This document shows, one piece after another, positions 1 through 6,910 of a stretch of DNA of 12,529 nt. The DNA is from Desulfosporosinus sp. UBA5188. GTDB taxonomy: Bacteria > Bacillota > Desulfitobacteriia > Desulfitobacteriales > Desulfitobacteriaceae. The translations under genes and the position numbers were made by a program. Every line of letters starts with the position of its first letter. The stretch's first letter is position 1. A model generated the notes under the pieces. That model worked only from the letters and a program-made list of their open reading frames with translations, searched no databases and was not told the origin of the DNA. The DNA lies in the NCBI GenBank assembly GCA_002413075.1, contig DHWG01000139.1, positions 2,398-14,926 on the forward strand, written 5' to 3'.

Positions 1-56
1 CTTAATAATCCACTGCGGGGTCAGCATCTTTCAAAAACAAATGAGGAGGAAAAGAA

Positions 57-911
57 ATGGCGTTAGTTTCGATGGTTGAGTTATTAGACAATGCCCAAAA
101 GGGTCATTATGCAGTAGGGGCTTTTAACTGCAATAATATGGAGATTGTCCAGGCAATCGTGGCCGCTGCAGAAGCCGAGCATGCTCCAGTTATTATTCAA
201 GCCAGCCAAGGTGCCATCAAATATGCGGGAGTTGAGTACATAGCGGCCTTGACGAAATTAGCGGCCGAAAGTGCCAGCGTGCCGATTGCTCTACATCTGG
301 ACCATGGAACAAGCTTTGCCCAAGTGATGCAGTGCGCTCGCAACGGATTTTCATCCGTGATGATTGACGGATCTAAACACTCGTTGGAAGATAATATTGC
401 CTTGACGAACAAAGTGATCGAAGCAGTTCGCCCACTCGGTATGTCAGTAGAAGGCGAATTAGGTAAAATAGGCGGAACAGAAGATGACATTACTGTGAGC
501 GACCGAGAGGCGTTGTTTACGGATCCTGCTGAAGCAGAACACTTTGTTCAAGCGACAAAGGTCGATGCCTTAGCCATTGCCATAGGGACAGCTCATGGTC
601 AATATATTGGAATACCTAAGTTAGACTTTGAACGATTGACGAAAATTAGAGAACTGATTTCCACTCCGATTGTTTTACACGGTTCTTCCGGAGTACCAGA
701 TGAGGCGTTGATCGAAGCGATCTCACGAGGTGTTTGCAAAATTAACATTGATACCAATATCCGGGAGGCGTTTGTATGGGCTGCTCGCCTAGTGTTGGAA
801 GGGAACGCTAAAGAAATTGACCCTCGTAAAATGCTAGGTCCAGCCCGCGAAGCTGCGACAGCCATCATTCGCAAGAAGATAAGAGTGTTCGGAAGTAACG
901 GAAAGGCTTAG
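57..911 (+). CDS. fba: Class II fructose-1,6-bisphosphate aldolase
   Basis: Zinc-dependent aldolase that reversibly cleaves fructose 1,6-bisphosphate to dihydroxyacetone phosphate and glyceraldehyde 3-phosphate in cytosolic glycolysis and gluconeogenesis. The 284-residue product has the usual family length. Visible motifs are LHLDHG at 79-84 (catalytic Asp82, zinc ligand His83), VEGELG at 131-136 (Glu134), GTAHG at 177-181 (zinc ligand His180), LHGSSG at 207-212 (zinc ligand His208) and the phosphate-binding NIDTN at 230-234. The ATG follows AGGAGGA (44-50) by 6 nt. The gene lies 23 nt upstream of a transaldolase gene and near glpX, as in Bacillus. Closely related tagatose-bisphosphate aldolases share the fold, but the glpX and transaldolase neighbours favour fructose bisphosphate. 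The bases before it (1-43) show only a possible TAATAA stop pair at 3-8 from an upstream gene. Confidence 0.97.
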   Translation: MALVSMVELLDNAQKGHYAVGAFNCNNMEIVQAIVAAAEAEHAPVIIQASQGAIKYAGVEYIAALTKLAAESASVPIALHLDHGTSFAQVMQCARNGFSSVMIDGSKHSLEDNIALTNKVIEAVRPLGMSVEGELGKIGGTEDDITVSDREALFTDPAEAEHFVQATKVDALAIAIGTAHGQYIGIPKLDFERLTKIRELISTPIVLHGSSGVPDEALIEAISRGVCKINIDTNIREAFVWAARLVLEGNAKEIDPRKMLGPAREAATAIIRKKIRVFGSNGKA

Positions 912-934
912 TGAATTAGAAAGAAGGCAACGTT

Positions 935-1582
935 ATGGAGTTCTTTTTAGATTCGGCAAATGTCGATGAAATAAAACAAGCTTGGGATATGGGAGTGATC
1001 GCTGGTCTTACAACGAATCCCAGCTTAGTGGCTAAGGAAGGCAAGGACTTTCACGAACTCCTTAAGACGGTCACAGCCATTGTGGATGGACCCATTAGCG
1101 CAGAAGTTATTGCCCTTGATCATGAGGGAATGCTGAAGGAAGCCCATGTATTAGCCGCAATTCATAAGAATATTGTGGTTAAGATTCCGATGACAGAAGC
1201 GGGTCTGAAAACAGTAAAAGCCTTAAACGCCGATGGAATCAACACCAATGTAACCCTTGTGTTTACAGCAAACCAAGCGCTACTCGCAGCACGTGCAGGG
1301 GCCACCTATGTCAGCCCATTCTTAGGGCGACTCGATGACATCGGTGAAAATGGGCTAAACTTGCTTGAAGATATGTGCGAGATTTTCCAAGTCCATGGCA
1401 TTGAAACGAAAATTATTGCGGCAAGCATTCGGAACCCGGTGCATGTTACGGAATCCGCTAAAATTGGAGCAGATTACGCAACCGTTCCCTTTGGCGTTTT
1501 GAGACAGCTATTTCGTCATCCCTTGACAGATGCCGGGCTAGAAAAGTTTTTAGCTGATTGGAAAAAACATAGCAATTCATAG
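935..1582 (+). CDS. Transaldolase, short TalC/FSA-type
   Basis: Member of the small (about 215-residue) transaldolase subfamily that includes B. subtilis YwjH. It moves a dihydroxyacetone unit between sugar phosphates in the non-oxidative pentose phosphate pathway. The 215-residue product shows GLTTNPS (24-30), the Schiff-base lysine Lys83 in VVKIPM (81-86), NVTLVF (105-110) and SPFLGR (127-132), all hallmarks of the TIM-barrel family. The ATG is preceded by GAAGG about 8 nt upstream. It follows fba by 23 nt with no terminator between, so the two are probably co-transcribed, and a strong terminator follows at 1630-1686. E. coli FsaA-like fructose-6-phosphate aldolases are hard to separate by eye; transaldolase is the likelier activity in this gene order. 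Confidence 0.94.
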   Translation: MEFFLDSANVDEIKQAWDMGVIAGLTTNPSLVAKEGKDFHELLKTVTAIVDGPISAEVIALDHEGMLKEAHVLAAIHKNIVVKIPMTEAGLKTVKALNADGINTNVTLVFTANQALLAARAGATYVSPFLGRLDDIGENGLNLLEDMCEIFQVHGIETKIIAASIRNPVHVTESAKIGADYATVPFGVLRQLFRHPLTDAGLEKFLADWKKHSNS

Positions 1583-1629
1583 TTAGTCTGCCTTCTGCCT
1601 GCTTGGCAATAAACGTTGATATATAATTA

Positions 1630-1686
1630 AAAGATTGGCATCCAGCTATCTGAACAACAGATAAATGGATGCCAATCTTTTTCTTT
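1630..1686 (+). terminator. Rho-independent terminator of fba-fsa
   Basis: Positions 1630-1644 pair perfectly with 1666-1680 (15 bp). An inner 6-bp helix continues the stem (1647-1652 with 1658-1663, loop AACAA) after a 2x2 mismatch. The descending arm runs into TTTTTCTTTG. The long stem and U-rich tail make termination after fsa likely. Confidence 0.9.
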
Positions 1687-1702
1687 GTGACTCATAATTA
1701 AG

Positions 1703-1765
1703 TTGATAAAGGGATACAGGTATGTCACAATAAGACTGTTGTGATAAATTTGCTGATATTATAAT
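1703..1765 (+). promoter_or_regulatory. Candidate glpX promoter region with overlapping palindrome
   Basis: Two overlapping sigma-A-like candidates are visible. One is TTGATA (1703-1708), a 17-nt spacer and CACAAT (1726-1731) with a TG extension at 1723-1724. The other is TTGTGA (1739-1744), a short 15-nt spacer and a perfect TATAAT (1760-1765). A palindrome, TGTCACAA (1723-1730) and TTGTGATA (1739-1746) around an 8-nt centre, covers the first -10 and the second -35, where a regulator could act. The upstream terminator means glpX needs a promoter here, but which candidate is used cannot be decided by eye. Confidence 0.45.
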
Positions 1766-1811
1766 AAATATGTCGAAATAAATATTAATAATATTATAGG
1801 AGGTATTAAAC

Positions 1812-2783
1812 ATGGAAAGAGAACTTACGATGGAATTTGCTAGAGTGACAGAGGCTGCGGCGTTAGCCTCTGCGCGTTGGGTAGGACTAGGGGATAAAAT
1901 GGCGGCTGATAACGCGGCAGTTGAAGCCATGCGCGCAGTTTTTAACACCATTCACATGGACGGTACCGTCGTAATCGGTGAAGGGGAAATGGATGAGGCC
2001 CCAATGCTCTACATCGGGGAACGTGTAGGAAATGGAGAAAGCCCGGAATTAGATGTTGCCGTCGATCCACTTGAGGGAACCAATAGTTGTGCAAAAGGCG
2101 TGGCAGGGGCGATTGCCGTAGTGGCGATTGCCAAGAGGGGCTGTTTACTGCACGCTCCAGATATGTACATGGATAAGATTGCCGTAGGACCAGCGGCGGC
2201 CGGCATGATCAATTTGGATGCAACTGTACTTGAAAACGTCACAAATGTGGCGAAAGCCTTAAAGAAAGATGTGAAAGACATAACGGTGGTCATTATGGAT
2301 CGTGAACGTCATGCACAATTAATTCTAGATGTACGTGCCTGCGGAGCGCGAGTTCGGCTGATTACTGATGGAGATGTTTCCCCGGCTGTTGCGTGTGCGA
2401 TTGATGATTCGGGCGTCGATATGATGATGGGCGTTGGCGGAGCACCTGAAGGTGTCTTAGCTGCAGCGGCCCTACGTTGTATGGGCGGCGACATGCAAGG
2501 TCGACTTTGGCCGGAAAATGAAGAAGACGTCGCCCGGGCTAAAGCCCTCGGCATTACGGATATCAAAAAGTTATTAACCTTAGATGACTTGGTCAGTACG
2601 GACGATGTTTTTTTTGCCGCGACTGGGATCACAGAGGGGCCTTTACTGAAGGCCGTAACCTATACTTCCAAGGGGGCCTTGACACACACCGTTGTCATGC
2701 GAGGGAAAACAGGAACAGTTCGCTTTATTGAAGCACGTCACTGCTTTGATAAAAAGCCGGATTATGCTATGAAGGGTTGCTAA
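1812..2783 (+). CDS. glpX: Class II fructose-1,6-bisphosphatase GlpX
   Basis: Divalent-metal-dependent phosphatase that converts fructose 1,6-bisphosphate to fructose 6-phosphate, the committing gluconeogenic step. The 323 residues match the usual length. Metal and catalytic residues known from E. coli GlpX fall at the same positions here: Asp33, Glu57 and Asp61 in GEGEMDEAP (56-64), Asp85 and Glu88 in DPLEGTN (85-91), and Glu213 in GGAPEG (209-214). The ATG sits 7 nt after a perfect AGGAGGT (1798-1804). It is transcriptionally separate from fba-fsa because of the terminator at 1630-1686. In B. subtilis a murA paralogue lies before glpX and rho after it; neither is present here. Some GlpX proteins also hydrolyse sedoheptulose 1,7-bisphosphate, which would fit the nearby transaldolase but cannot be told from sequence. 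Confidence 0.96.
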   Translation: MERELTMEFARVTEAAALASARWVGLGDKMAADNAAVEAMRAVFNTIHMDGTVVIGEGEMDEAPMLYIGERVGNGESPELDVAVDPLEGTNSCAKGVAGAIAVVAIAKRGCLLHAPDMYMDKIAVGPAAAGMINLDATVLENVTNVAKALKKDVKDITVVIMDRERHAQLILDVRACGARVRLITDGDVSPAVACAIDDSGVDMMMGVGGAPEGVLAAAALRCMGGDMQGRLWPENEEDVARAKALGITDIKKLLTLDDLVSTDDVFFAATGITEGPLLKAVTYTSKGALTHTVVMRGKTGTVRFIEARHCFDKKPDYAMKGC

Positions 2784-2879
2784 TAGGCAATAATCGTATA
2801 ATTTATCCAAAGTTTGGAGAAAATAGTTAGGCATACCATATTATGCAAATTATTCTGAACTTTGAGGTGGATTGTTTCA

Positions 2880-3584
2880 ATGAAATGGATTAGAAATGAC
2901 GGGAAGTTGCGCATCAGAATCGTCACAGGATGCGTTACTCTCCTCATGGTTTTTGGGATATCTTTGATATCAGTTTTTCCGGTTTATTCACAAGTTGCAC
3001 CAAGTGCTGAAGTCATCTGTTATTCCGTGGTGACCTTAGAGGCTGGAGTAGATTTGAAAGACCTTGCAGCTCGTTATAACACAACCGTTGCAGACATCCA
3101 GAAAAAGAATTCTGCGACGCCTCTGAGAACAGGAGCCACGTTCACCTTTCAGGAGAACACTTTAAGAGACCATCAAACAGTTTCACGTGGCAGCGTAACG
3201 TCCTGGAGTTGGCCAATGATGGGAGAGATATCACAGGCTTACGGTTCGCATAATGGCGAGGTACATCATGGGCTGGATATCGCAACGACCAGTGGACAAC
3301 TCATCCACGCCGCGCGGGCAGGGAAAGTTATTAAGACAGATTGGTACGGGGTATATGGCTTGACGGTTATGATTGATCATGGGGATGGCGTCCAAACGCT
3401 TTATGCCCATAACAGCAAAATCTTAGTCAAGGACGGTGACTACGTCACGGCCGGGGAAGGGATTTCTCTTTCAGGGTCTACCGGAAATTCCACAGGCCCT
3501 CATCTTCATTTCGAAATTCGGGTCAATGGAAAAACCGTGGATCCGCAATCCTATTTGCCGAAAATTAGGGTTGCTAGCAATTAG
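2880..3584 (+). CDS. Secreted/membrane-anchored LysM-M23 zinc peptidase
   Basis: Predicted murein endopeptidase acting outside the membrane. The ATG at 2880 is preferred because GAGGTGG (2864-2870) lies 9 nt upstream; a TTG at 2862 in the same frame would overlap that site. The 234-residue product has a basic N-terminus and a hydrophobic stretch at about 15-35 (signal peptide or anchor), then a divergent LysM-like segment at about 45-92 for glycan binding, and an M23 (LytM/peptidase_M23) domain at about 112-227. Zinc-site residues are intact: HxxxD with His129 and Asp133, His177 in YAH, and HLH with His208 and His210. The domain is therefore probably active rather than a degenerate LytM regulator. 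It is 96 nt after glpX with no terminator visible between them; a weak TTGGAG/CATATT pair (2814-2842) could be its own promoter. Substrate bond and role (growth or sporulation) are unknown. Confidence 0.9.
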   Translation: MKWIRNDGKLRIRIVTGCVTLLMVFGISLISVFPVYSQVAPSAEVICYSVVTLEAGVDLKDLAARYNTTVADIQKKNSATPLRTGATFTFQENTLRDHQTVSRGSVTSWSWPMMGEISQAYGSHNGEVHHGLDIATTSGQLIHAARAGKVIKTDWYGVYGLTVMIDHGDGVQTLYAHNSKILVKDGDYVTAGEGISLSGSTGNSTGPHLHFEIRVNGKTVDPQSYLPKIRVASN

Positions 3585-3619
3585 ACGGATAAAGAACGAA
3601 ATATTTATAAAATAGGATC

Positions 3620-3649
3620 TTGACCAGTTCATGTTATTTATGCTAAAAT
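3620..3649 (+). promoter_or_regulatory. Sigma-A-type promoter for rpmE
   Basis: TTGACC (3620-3625), an 18-nt spacer and TAAAAT (3644-3649), with an extended -10 TG at 3641-3642. Transcription would begin near 3656, giving a leader of about 68 nt before the rpmE ATG. Confidence 0.65.
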
Positions 3650-3655
3650 AGTATA

Positions 3656-3723
3656 GTTGACTGGAATTATGTCATTAGCAGGTGCAACCGCACCTTGATT
3701 CAAATGGGAAAGAAGGTGAAGAC
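3656..3723 (+). promoter_or_regulatory. Possible bL31 mRNA leader with mutually exclusive folds
   Basis: AGGTGC (3680-3685) and GCACCT (3690-3695) form a 6-bp hairpin with an AACC loop. The same descending arm, CACCTT (3691-3696), is an exact complement of the ribosome-binding sequence AAGGTG (3713-3718). ATGTC (3669-3673) can also pair with GACAT (3721-3725), which covers the start codon. One fold would free the ribosome-binding site and the other would hide it. Ribosomal-protein leaders upstream of L31 genes have been proposed in several phyla; whether this one matches any described family is not tested here. Confidence 0.4.
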
Positions 3724-3921
3724 ATGAAAGAAAAAATTCACCCAAAATACGAACAAACCACGGTGACATGTGCTTGCGGGGAAATCATTCCAACAGGCAG
3801 CACAAGAAAAGATATCAAAGTGGAAATTTGTTCGAAATGCCATCCCTTCTATACCGGGGTACAACGGTTTGTCGATGTCGGCGGACGGGTTGATCGGTTC
3901 AAAAAGAGATATGGTATGTAA
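3724..3921 (+). CDS. rpmE: 50S ribosomal protein bL31, zinc-binding (C+) form
   Basis: Small ribosomal protein of the large-subunit central protuberance and an intersubunit bridge. The 65 residues include all four zinc cysteines: Cys16 and Cys18 in a CxC, then Cys36 and Cys39 in a CxxC. This marks the zinc-containing form rather than the cysteine-free paralogue used under zinc starvation. The C-terminal VDRFKKRYG motif is typical. The ATG follows AAGGTG (3713-3718) by 5 nt; an upstream in-frame GTG at 3682 lies inside the leader hairpin and would add residues foreign to the family. It has its own promoter and terminator, so it appears monocistronic. Confidence 0.97.
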   Translation: MKEKIHPKYEQTTVTCACGEIIPTGSTRKDIKVEICSKCHPFYTGVQRFVDVGGRVDRFKKRYGM

Positions 3922-3922
3922 A

Positions 3923-3975
3923 CAACGGCCTGCGGTCGTTGCTGGTGGAAAAGCAGAGCGCAAGCTCTGCTTTTT
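3923..3975 (+). terminator. rpmE terminator, two tandem hairpins
   Basis: The first hairpin pairs 3923-3930 with 3934-3941 (8 bp, TGC loop, one G-U). The second is the terminator proper: GCAGAGC (3953-3959) pairs with GCTCTGC (3964-3970) around a GCAA (GNRA) tetraloop. It is preceded by AAAA and followed by TTTTT (3971-3975). It lies immediately after the rpmE stop. Confidence 0.85.
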
Positions 3976-3980
3976 GCGTA

Positions 3981-4036
3981 AATGTGCAAAGATCGAAGGG
4001 CTGGGTGCAATTGCTGAGCTTCGAACTCTGCACATT
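3981..4036 (+). other. Imperfect long hairpin, function unassigned
   Basis: AATGTGCA (3981-3988) is an exact reverse complement of TGCACATT (4029-4036). A second helix inside it pairs TCGAAG (3993-3998) with CTTCGA (4019-4024). The two are separated by a 4x4 internal loop and enclose a roughly 20-nt apical part. It has no U-tract, so it does not look like a terminator. It lies between the rpmE terminator and the yqhQ start. Confidence 0.5.
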
Positions 4037-4061
4037 GCCCCTGAGGCATCAATAATATAAT
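4035..4061 (+). promoter_or_regulatory. Weak candidate promoter for the yqhQ-prfA operon
   Basis: A perfect TATAAT (4056-4061) lies 28 nt before the yqhQ ATG and downstream of the rpmE terminator. The best -35 candidate, TTGCCC (4035-4040), gives only a 15-nt spacer, so the assignment is tentative. A promoter is expected between the terminator and the operon. Confidence 0.35.
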
Positions 4062-4088
4062 AGAAGTCAGAGATAGGGAGAGTGTAGG

Positions 4089-4970
4089 ATGGGTAAACCA
4101 GTCCAATACGGCGGGCAAGCGGTCATAGAAGGAGTTATGATGCGCGGACCACGTGAGAGCGCGATTGCCGTGAGGTTACCAAATGGTGAGATTGAGATCT
4201 CACGCGTTCTACTGAATACATGGGCGAAAAAACCTATTTTTAAGTTACCTCTAATACGGGGGTTCGTAGCGCTCGTTGATTCCTTGATTGTGGGAACTCG
4301 TGCCTTGACTTTTTCGGCCAATCGTTCAATGGGAGAAGAAGAGGGCGGAGAAGAACTCGGGTTTTGGGAAATGGCGCTGACTATAGGGTTGGCTTTTGGT
4401 CTAGGCCTTCTGCTTTTTGTAGGATTGCCGACGGGAACGGCACATTTGCTTCGAGGGCAGGTAACGGGGGTCGTATGGCAGAACTTATTAGAAGGGGCCA
4501 TAAGACTCGTTGTGTTTTTCCTTTACATTGTGATTATATCCCGGCTTAAAGACATTCAACGGGTTTTTCAATATCATGGTGCGGAACATAAAGCCATTTT
4601 TAACTATGAATCAGGGAAAGAACTCACGGTAGAAAACGCCCGACAGTTCCCCCGGTTACACCCGCGCTGCGGCACGAGTTTCCTCCTGATTGTGGTCGTT
4701 GTTAGTATCTTTGTCTTTGCTTTTGTGGGTCTACATCCCTTGTGGTGGCGGTTGCTTTCCCGAATGCTTCTCATGCCTTTCGTGGCCGGGATTGCTTATG
4801 AAATCCTTAAATTCTCTTCGCGAAATTTAGAATCGCCGTGGCTTCGTTGGCTCATTGTACCAGGTCTGTTATTACAGAAATTAACAACGCGGGAACCTGA
4901 CGATGCCCAACTAGAGGTCGCCTTGGCTGCCTTGAAAGGCGTTTTAGATTCAGGTCAAGAACTAACGTAA
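4089..4970 (+). CDS. yqhQ: DUF1385 membrane protein, YqhQ family
   Basis: Conserved integral membrane protein of unproven function, described in family databases as a predicted metal-dependent enzyme. The 293-residue product has the family's N-terminal signature GGQAVIEGVMMR (8-19), a first hydrophobic region at about 95-113, a second at 136-151, then YHGAEHK (162-168) and HPRCGTSF (191-198), followed by hydrophobic stretches at about 198-217 and 221-240. His163, His167, His191 and Cys194 could form a metal site. The acidic run EEEGGEE at 83-89 lies in a loop. Translation starts at ATG 4089 after AGGGAGAG (4075-4082). It precedes prfA by only 17 nt, and linkage to rpmE and prfA recurs in Clostridia, suggesting a conserved but unexplained connection with translation genes. 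Confidence 0.88.
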   Translation: MGKPVQYGGQAVIEGVMMRGPRESAIAVRLPNGEIEISRVLLNTWAKKPIFKLPLIRGFVALVDSLIVGTRALTFSANRSMGEEEGGEELGFWEMALTIGLAFGLGLLLFVGLPTGTAHLLRGQVTGVVWQNLLEGAIRLVVFFLYIVIISRLKDIQRVFQYHGAEHKAIFNYESGKELTVENARQFPRLHPRCGTSFLLIVVVVSIFVFAFVGLHPLWWRLLSRMLLMPFVAGIAYEILKFSSRNLESPWLRWLIVPGLLLQKLTTREPDDAQLEVALAALKGVLDSGQELT

Positions 4971-4987
4971 ATTTTGGGGTGTGAAAG

Positions 4988-6058
4988 ATGTTAGAGAAAC
5001 TTTACGAGATTGAACGGAAATATGATGAATACACTGAGCTTCTCAGTGACCCTGAAATAATTTCCAATCAGAATGAGTGGCAAAAATATGCTAGAGCTCA
5101 GGCTGGGATGACAAATCTTGTTGCGGCCTTTAGAGAATACCAGGAGGTACTGCATGAACTTGAGGAAACAGAAGCCCTACTTCTCGAGAAACTTGACTCC
5201 GATATGCAGGAAATGGCGGAGCAGGAACGAGATAAATTAAAGAACGTTTCACAAGAATTAGAAGAAAAAATACATGTCCTCCTCTTGCCCAAGGATCCGT
5301 TAGACGAGAAAAACGTGATTATGGAAATTCGGGCTGGAGCAGGCGGTGATGAGGCGGCCTTGTTTGCCGGAGACCTTTATAAGATGTATACTCGCTATGC
5401 CGAAGGGCGAGGCTGGAAACCAGAACTCCTTAGCGTGAGTTACTCAGATCAGGGGGGTTATAAGGAAATTATCTTTTTAGTGGAAGGCCATGGGGCCTAT
5501 AGCAAATTGAAATTTGAAAGTGGTGTACACCGGGTACAACGGATTCCAGCAACAGAATCCGCGGGAAGAATCCATACTTCTACGGCCACGGTGGCAGTGC
5601 TTCCCGAAGCAGAAGAAGTGGAAGTCTCGATAAATCCGAATGATTTGCGTATCGATGTCTATTGTTCTAGTGGACCCGGTGGACAGTGCGTGAATACCAC
5701 TCAGTCGGCGGTTCGAGTCACGCATTTACCCACGGGAATTATTGCGACTTGCCAGGATGAAAAATCTCAGCTTAAAAACAAAGAGAAAGCCTTGCGTGTC
5801 TTGCGCGCTCGTATCCTAGAGAAAGCCCAAGATGAGGCGAGCGGAGAGCAGGCATCTCAGCGCCGAAGTCAAGTGGGTACAGGAGACCGAAGTGAGCGGA
5901 TTAGAACGTTTAACTTCCCACAGGGAAGGGTTACGGACCATCGTATCGGCTTAACGTTGCATCGGCTGGAGTCGGTCCTTAATGGAGACTTGGAAGAAAT
6001 GATTGAAGCGCTGAATTCGTCAGATCAGGCTGAACGTCTGAAGGCGGAGATCGAATAA
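4988..6058 (+). CDS. prfA: Peptide chain release factor 1 (RF1)
   Basis: Recognises UAA and UAG stop codons in the ribosomal A site and triggers peptidyl-tRNA hydrolysis. The 356 residues are full length. An N-terminal helical domain (about 1-105) is followed by GAGGDEAALFAGDL (117-130), the stop-codon-reading tripeptide Pro187-Ala188-Thr189 (the RF1-type PxT rather than the SPF of RF2), and the catalytic GGQ at 231-233 in GPGGQCVNTTQSAVR. Gln233 is the residue methylated by PrmC, encoded directly downstream with a 1-nt gap. GGGGTG (4976-4981) lies 6 nt before the ATG. Cysteines at 226 and 234 flank the GGQ loop; residue 234 is often His or Ser in other RF1 proteins. There is no sign of a programmed frameshift, as expected for RF1. 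Confidence 0.97.
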   Translation: MLEKLYEIERKYDEYTELLSDPEIISNQNEWQKYARAQAGMTNLVAAFREYQEVLHELEETEALLLEKLDSDMQEMAEQERDKLKNVSQELEEKIHVLLLPKDPLDEKNVIMEIRAGAGGDEAALFAGDLYKMYTRYAEGRGWKPELLSVSYSDQGGYKEIIFLVEGHGAYSKLKFESGVHRVQRIPATESAGRIHTSTATVAVLPEAEEVEVSINPNDLRIDVYCSSGPGGQCVNTTQSAVRVTHLPTGIIATCQDEKSQLKNKEKALRVLRARILEKAQDEASGEQASQRRSQVGTGDRSERIRTFNFPQGRVTDHRIGLTLHRLESVLNGDLEEMIEALNSSDQAERLKAEIE

Positions 6059-6059
6059 A

Positions 6060-6905
6060 GTGATGGTTCGAGAGGGAATGCATTGGGGTGAAGCAAGGCT
6101 CTTGGAACAAGAGATTGATAATGCCCGCTTTGATGCCGATTTATTATTAGCCGAAGTTTTGAGTGTGTCTCGTGACCGCCTCTATCTTAATTGGGATCTG
6201 AATTTGTCTGAGCAAGAAGAGGCGGACTATCGGGGCGTTATTCTTCGTCGCGCAGAGCACGAACCGCTGCAATACATCTTAAAGAGTCAAGAGTTTATGG
6301 GACTTTCATTCGGCATTGATGAACGGGTGCTGATCCCGCGAGCGGACAGCGAACTCTTAGTCGAGAAGTGGCTGGAACTTGTCAGAGCGGTAGAAAGACG
6401 AGTGAAGGACCCCATGATAAGGGTCGTAGATCTTTGTACGGGAAGTGGCGCTCTCGCTATTTCCATGGCCCATTATTATCCTCAAGTGGAAGTGGTGGGA
6501 ACGGATCTTTCACAAGAGGCCTTAGAGGTTGCACGAGAGAATGCTGAGCGTTTGGGTGTCTCAGTGCAGTGGCGTCAAGGGGACTTTGTGAAGCCTATCC
6601 AAGGTGAACGCTGGGACTATATTGTTACGAATCCTCCCTATGTTTCAGCGGAGGAATATTCTCAGTGCGCTCCTGAGATCTTCCGAGAACCTTCGATGGC
6701 ATTTTTAGGAGGACAAGACGGACTGGACTTTTACCGCAGACTGGCAGAAGAGACAAGATCGTTATTAAACCCTCAGGGGAAACTCCTTATGGAAATTGGC
6801 TGTAATCAGGCTGAAGCAGTGGGTAAAATTTTTCAGATAAAGGGCTTTGAAACACAGGTCTTCCCGGACTTAGCGGGGCACGACCGGGTGATCATAGCGA
6901 GGTGA
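6060..6905 (+). CDS. prmC: Release-factor glutamine N5-methyltransferase
   Basis: S-adenosylmethionine-dependent enzyme that methylates the GGQ glutamine of release factors, raising termination efficiency. The 281-residue product (normal length) has an N-terminal helical substrate-binding domain (about 1-85), the linker motif VLIPRADSELLVE (90-102, a variant of the usual IPRPETE), the SAM-binding loop DLCTGSGALAIS (124-135) and the catalytic NPPY at 191-194. The start is ambiguous: GTG 6060 is directly followed by ATG 6063, and GGAG (about 6046-6049) spaces slightly better to the GTG. It begins 1 nt after the prfA stop and overlaps or abuts tsaC, so translational coupling is likely. Confidence 0.95.
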   Translation: MMVREGMHWGEARLLEQEIDNARFDADLLLAEVLSVSRDRLYLNWDLNLSEQEEADYRGVILRRAEHEPLQYILKSQEFMGLSFGIDERVLIPRADSELLVEKWLELVRAVERRVKDPMIRVVDLCTGSGALAISMAHYYPQVEVVGTDLSQEALEVARENAERLGVSVQWRQGDFVKPIQGERWDYIVTNPPYVSAEEYSQCAPEIFREPSMAFLGGQDGLDFYRRLAEETRSLLNPQGKLLMEIGCNQAEAVGKIFQIKGFETQVFPDLAGHDRVIIAR

Positions 6906-6910
6906 GCAAG

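Noticed and set aside
1723..1746. Rex or CRP/FNR operator upstream of glpX.
   Set aside because: The half-sites are in the opposite order (TCACAA then TTGTGA) to the Rex consensus, and the 8-nt centre does not fit CRP/FNR spacing, so no named regulator is assigned.
3682..3723. Upstream GTG start for rpmE giving a 79-residue product.
   Set aside because: The GTG lies inside the leader hairpin without its own ribosome-binding site, and the added residues do not belong to bL31, which starts at ATG 3724 after AAGGTG.
3770..4118. Open frames over rpmE and the following spacer (+ strand 3770-4060; - strand 3700-4035 and 3849-4118).
   Set aside because: They overlap rpmE, its terminator and the hairpin element in other frames, lack ribosome-binding sites and have no recognisable protein features.
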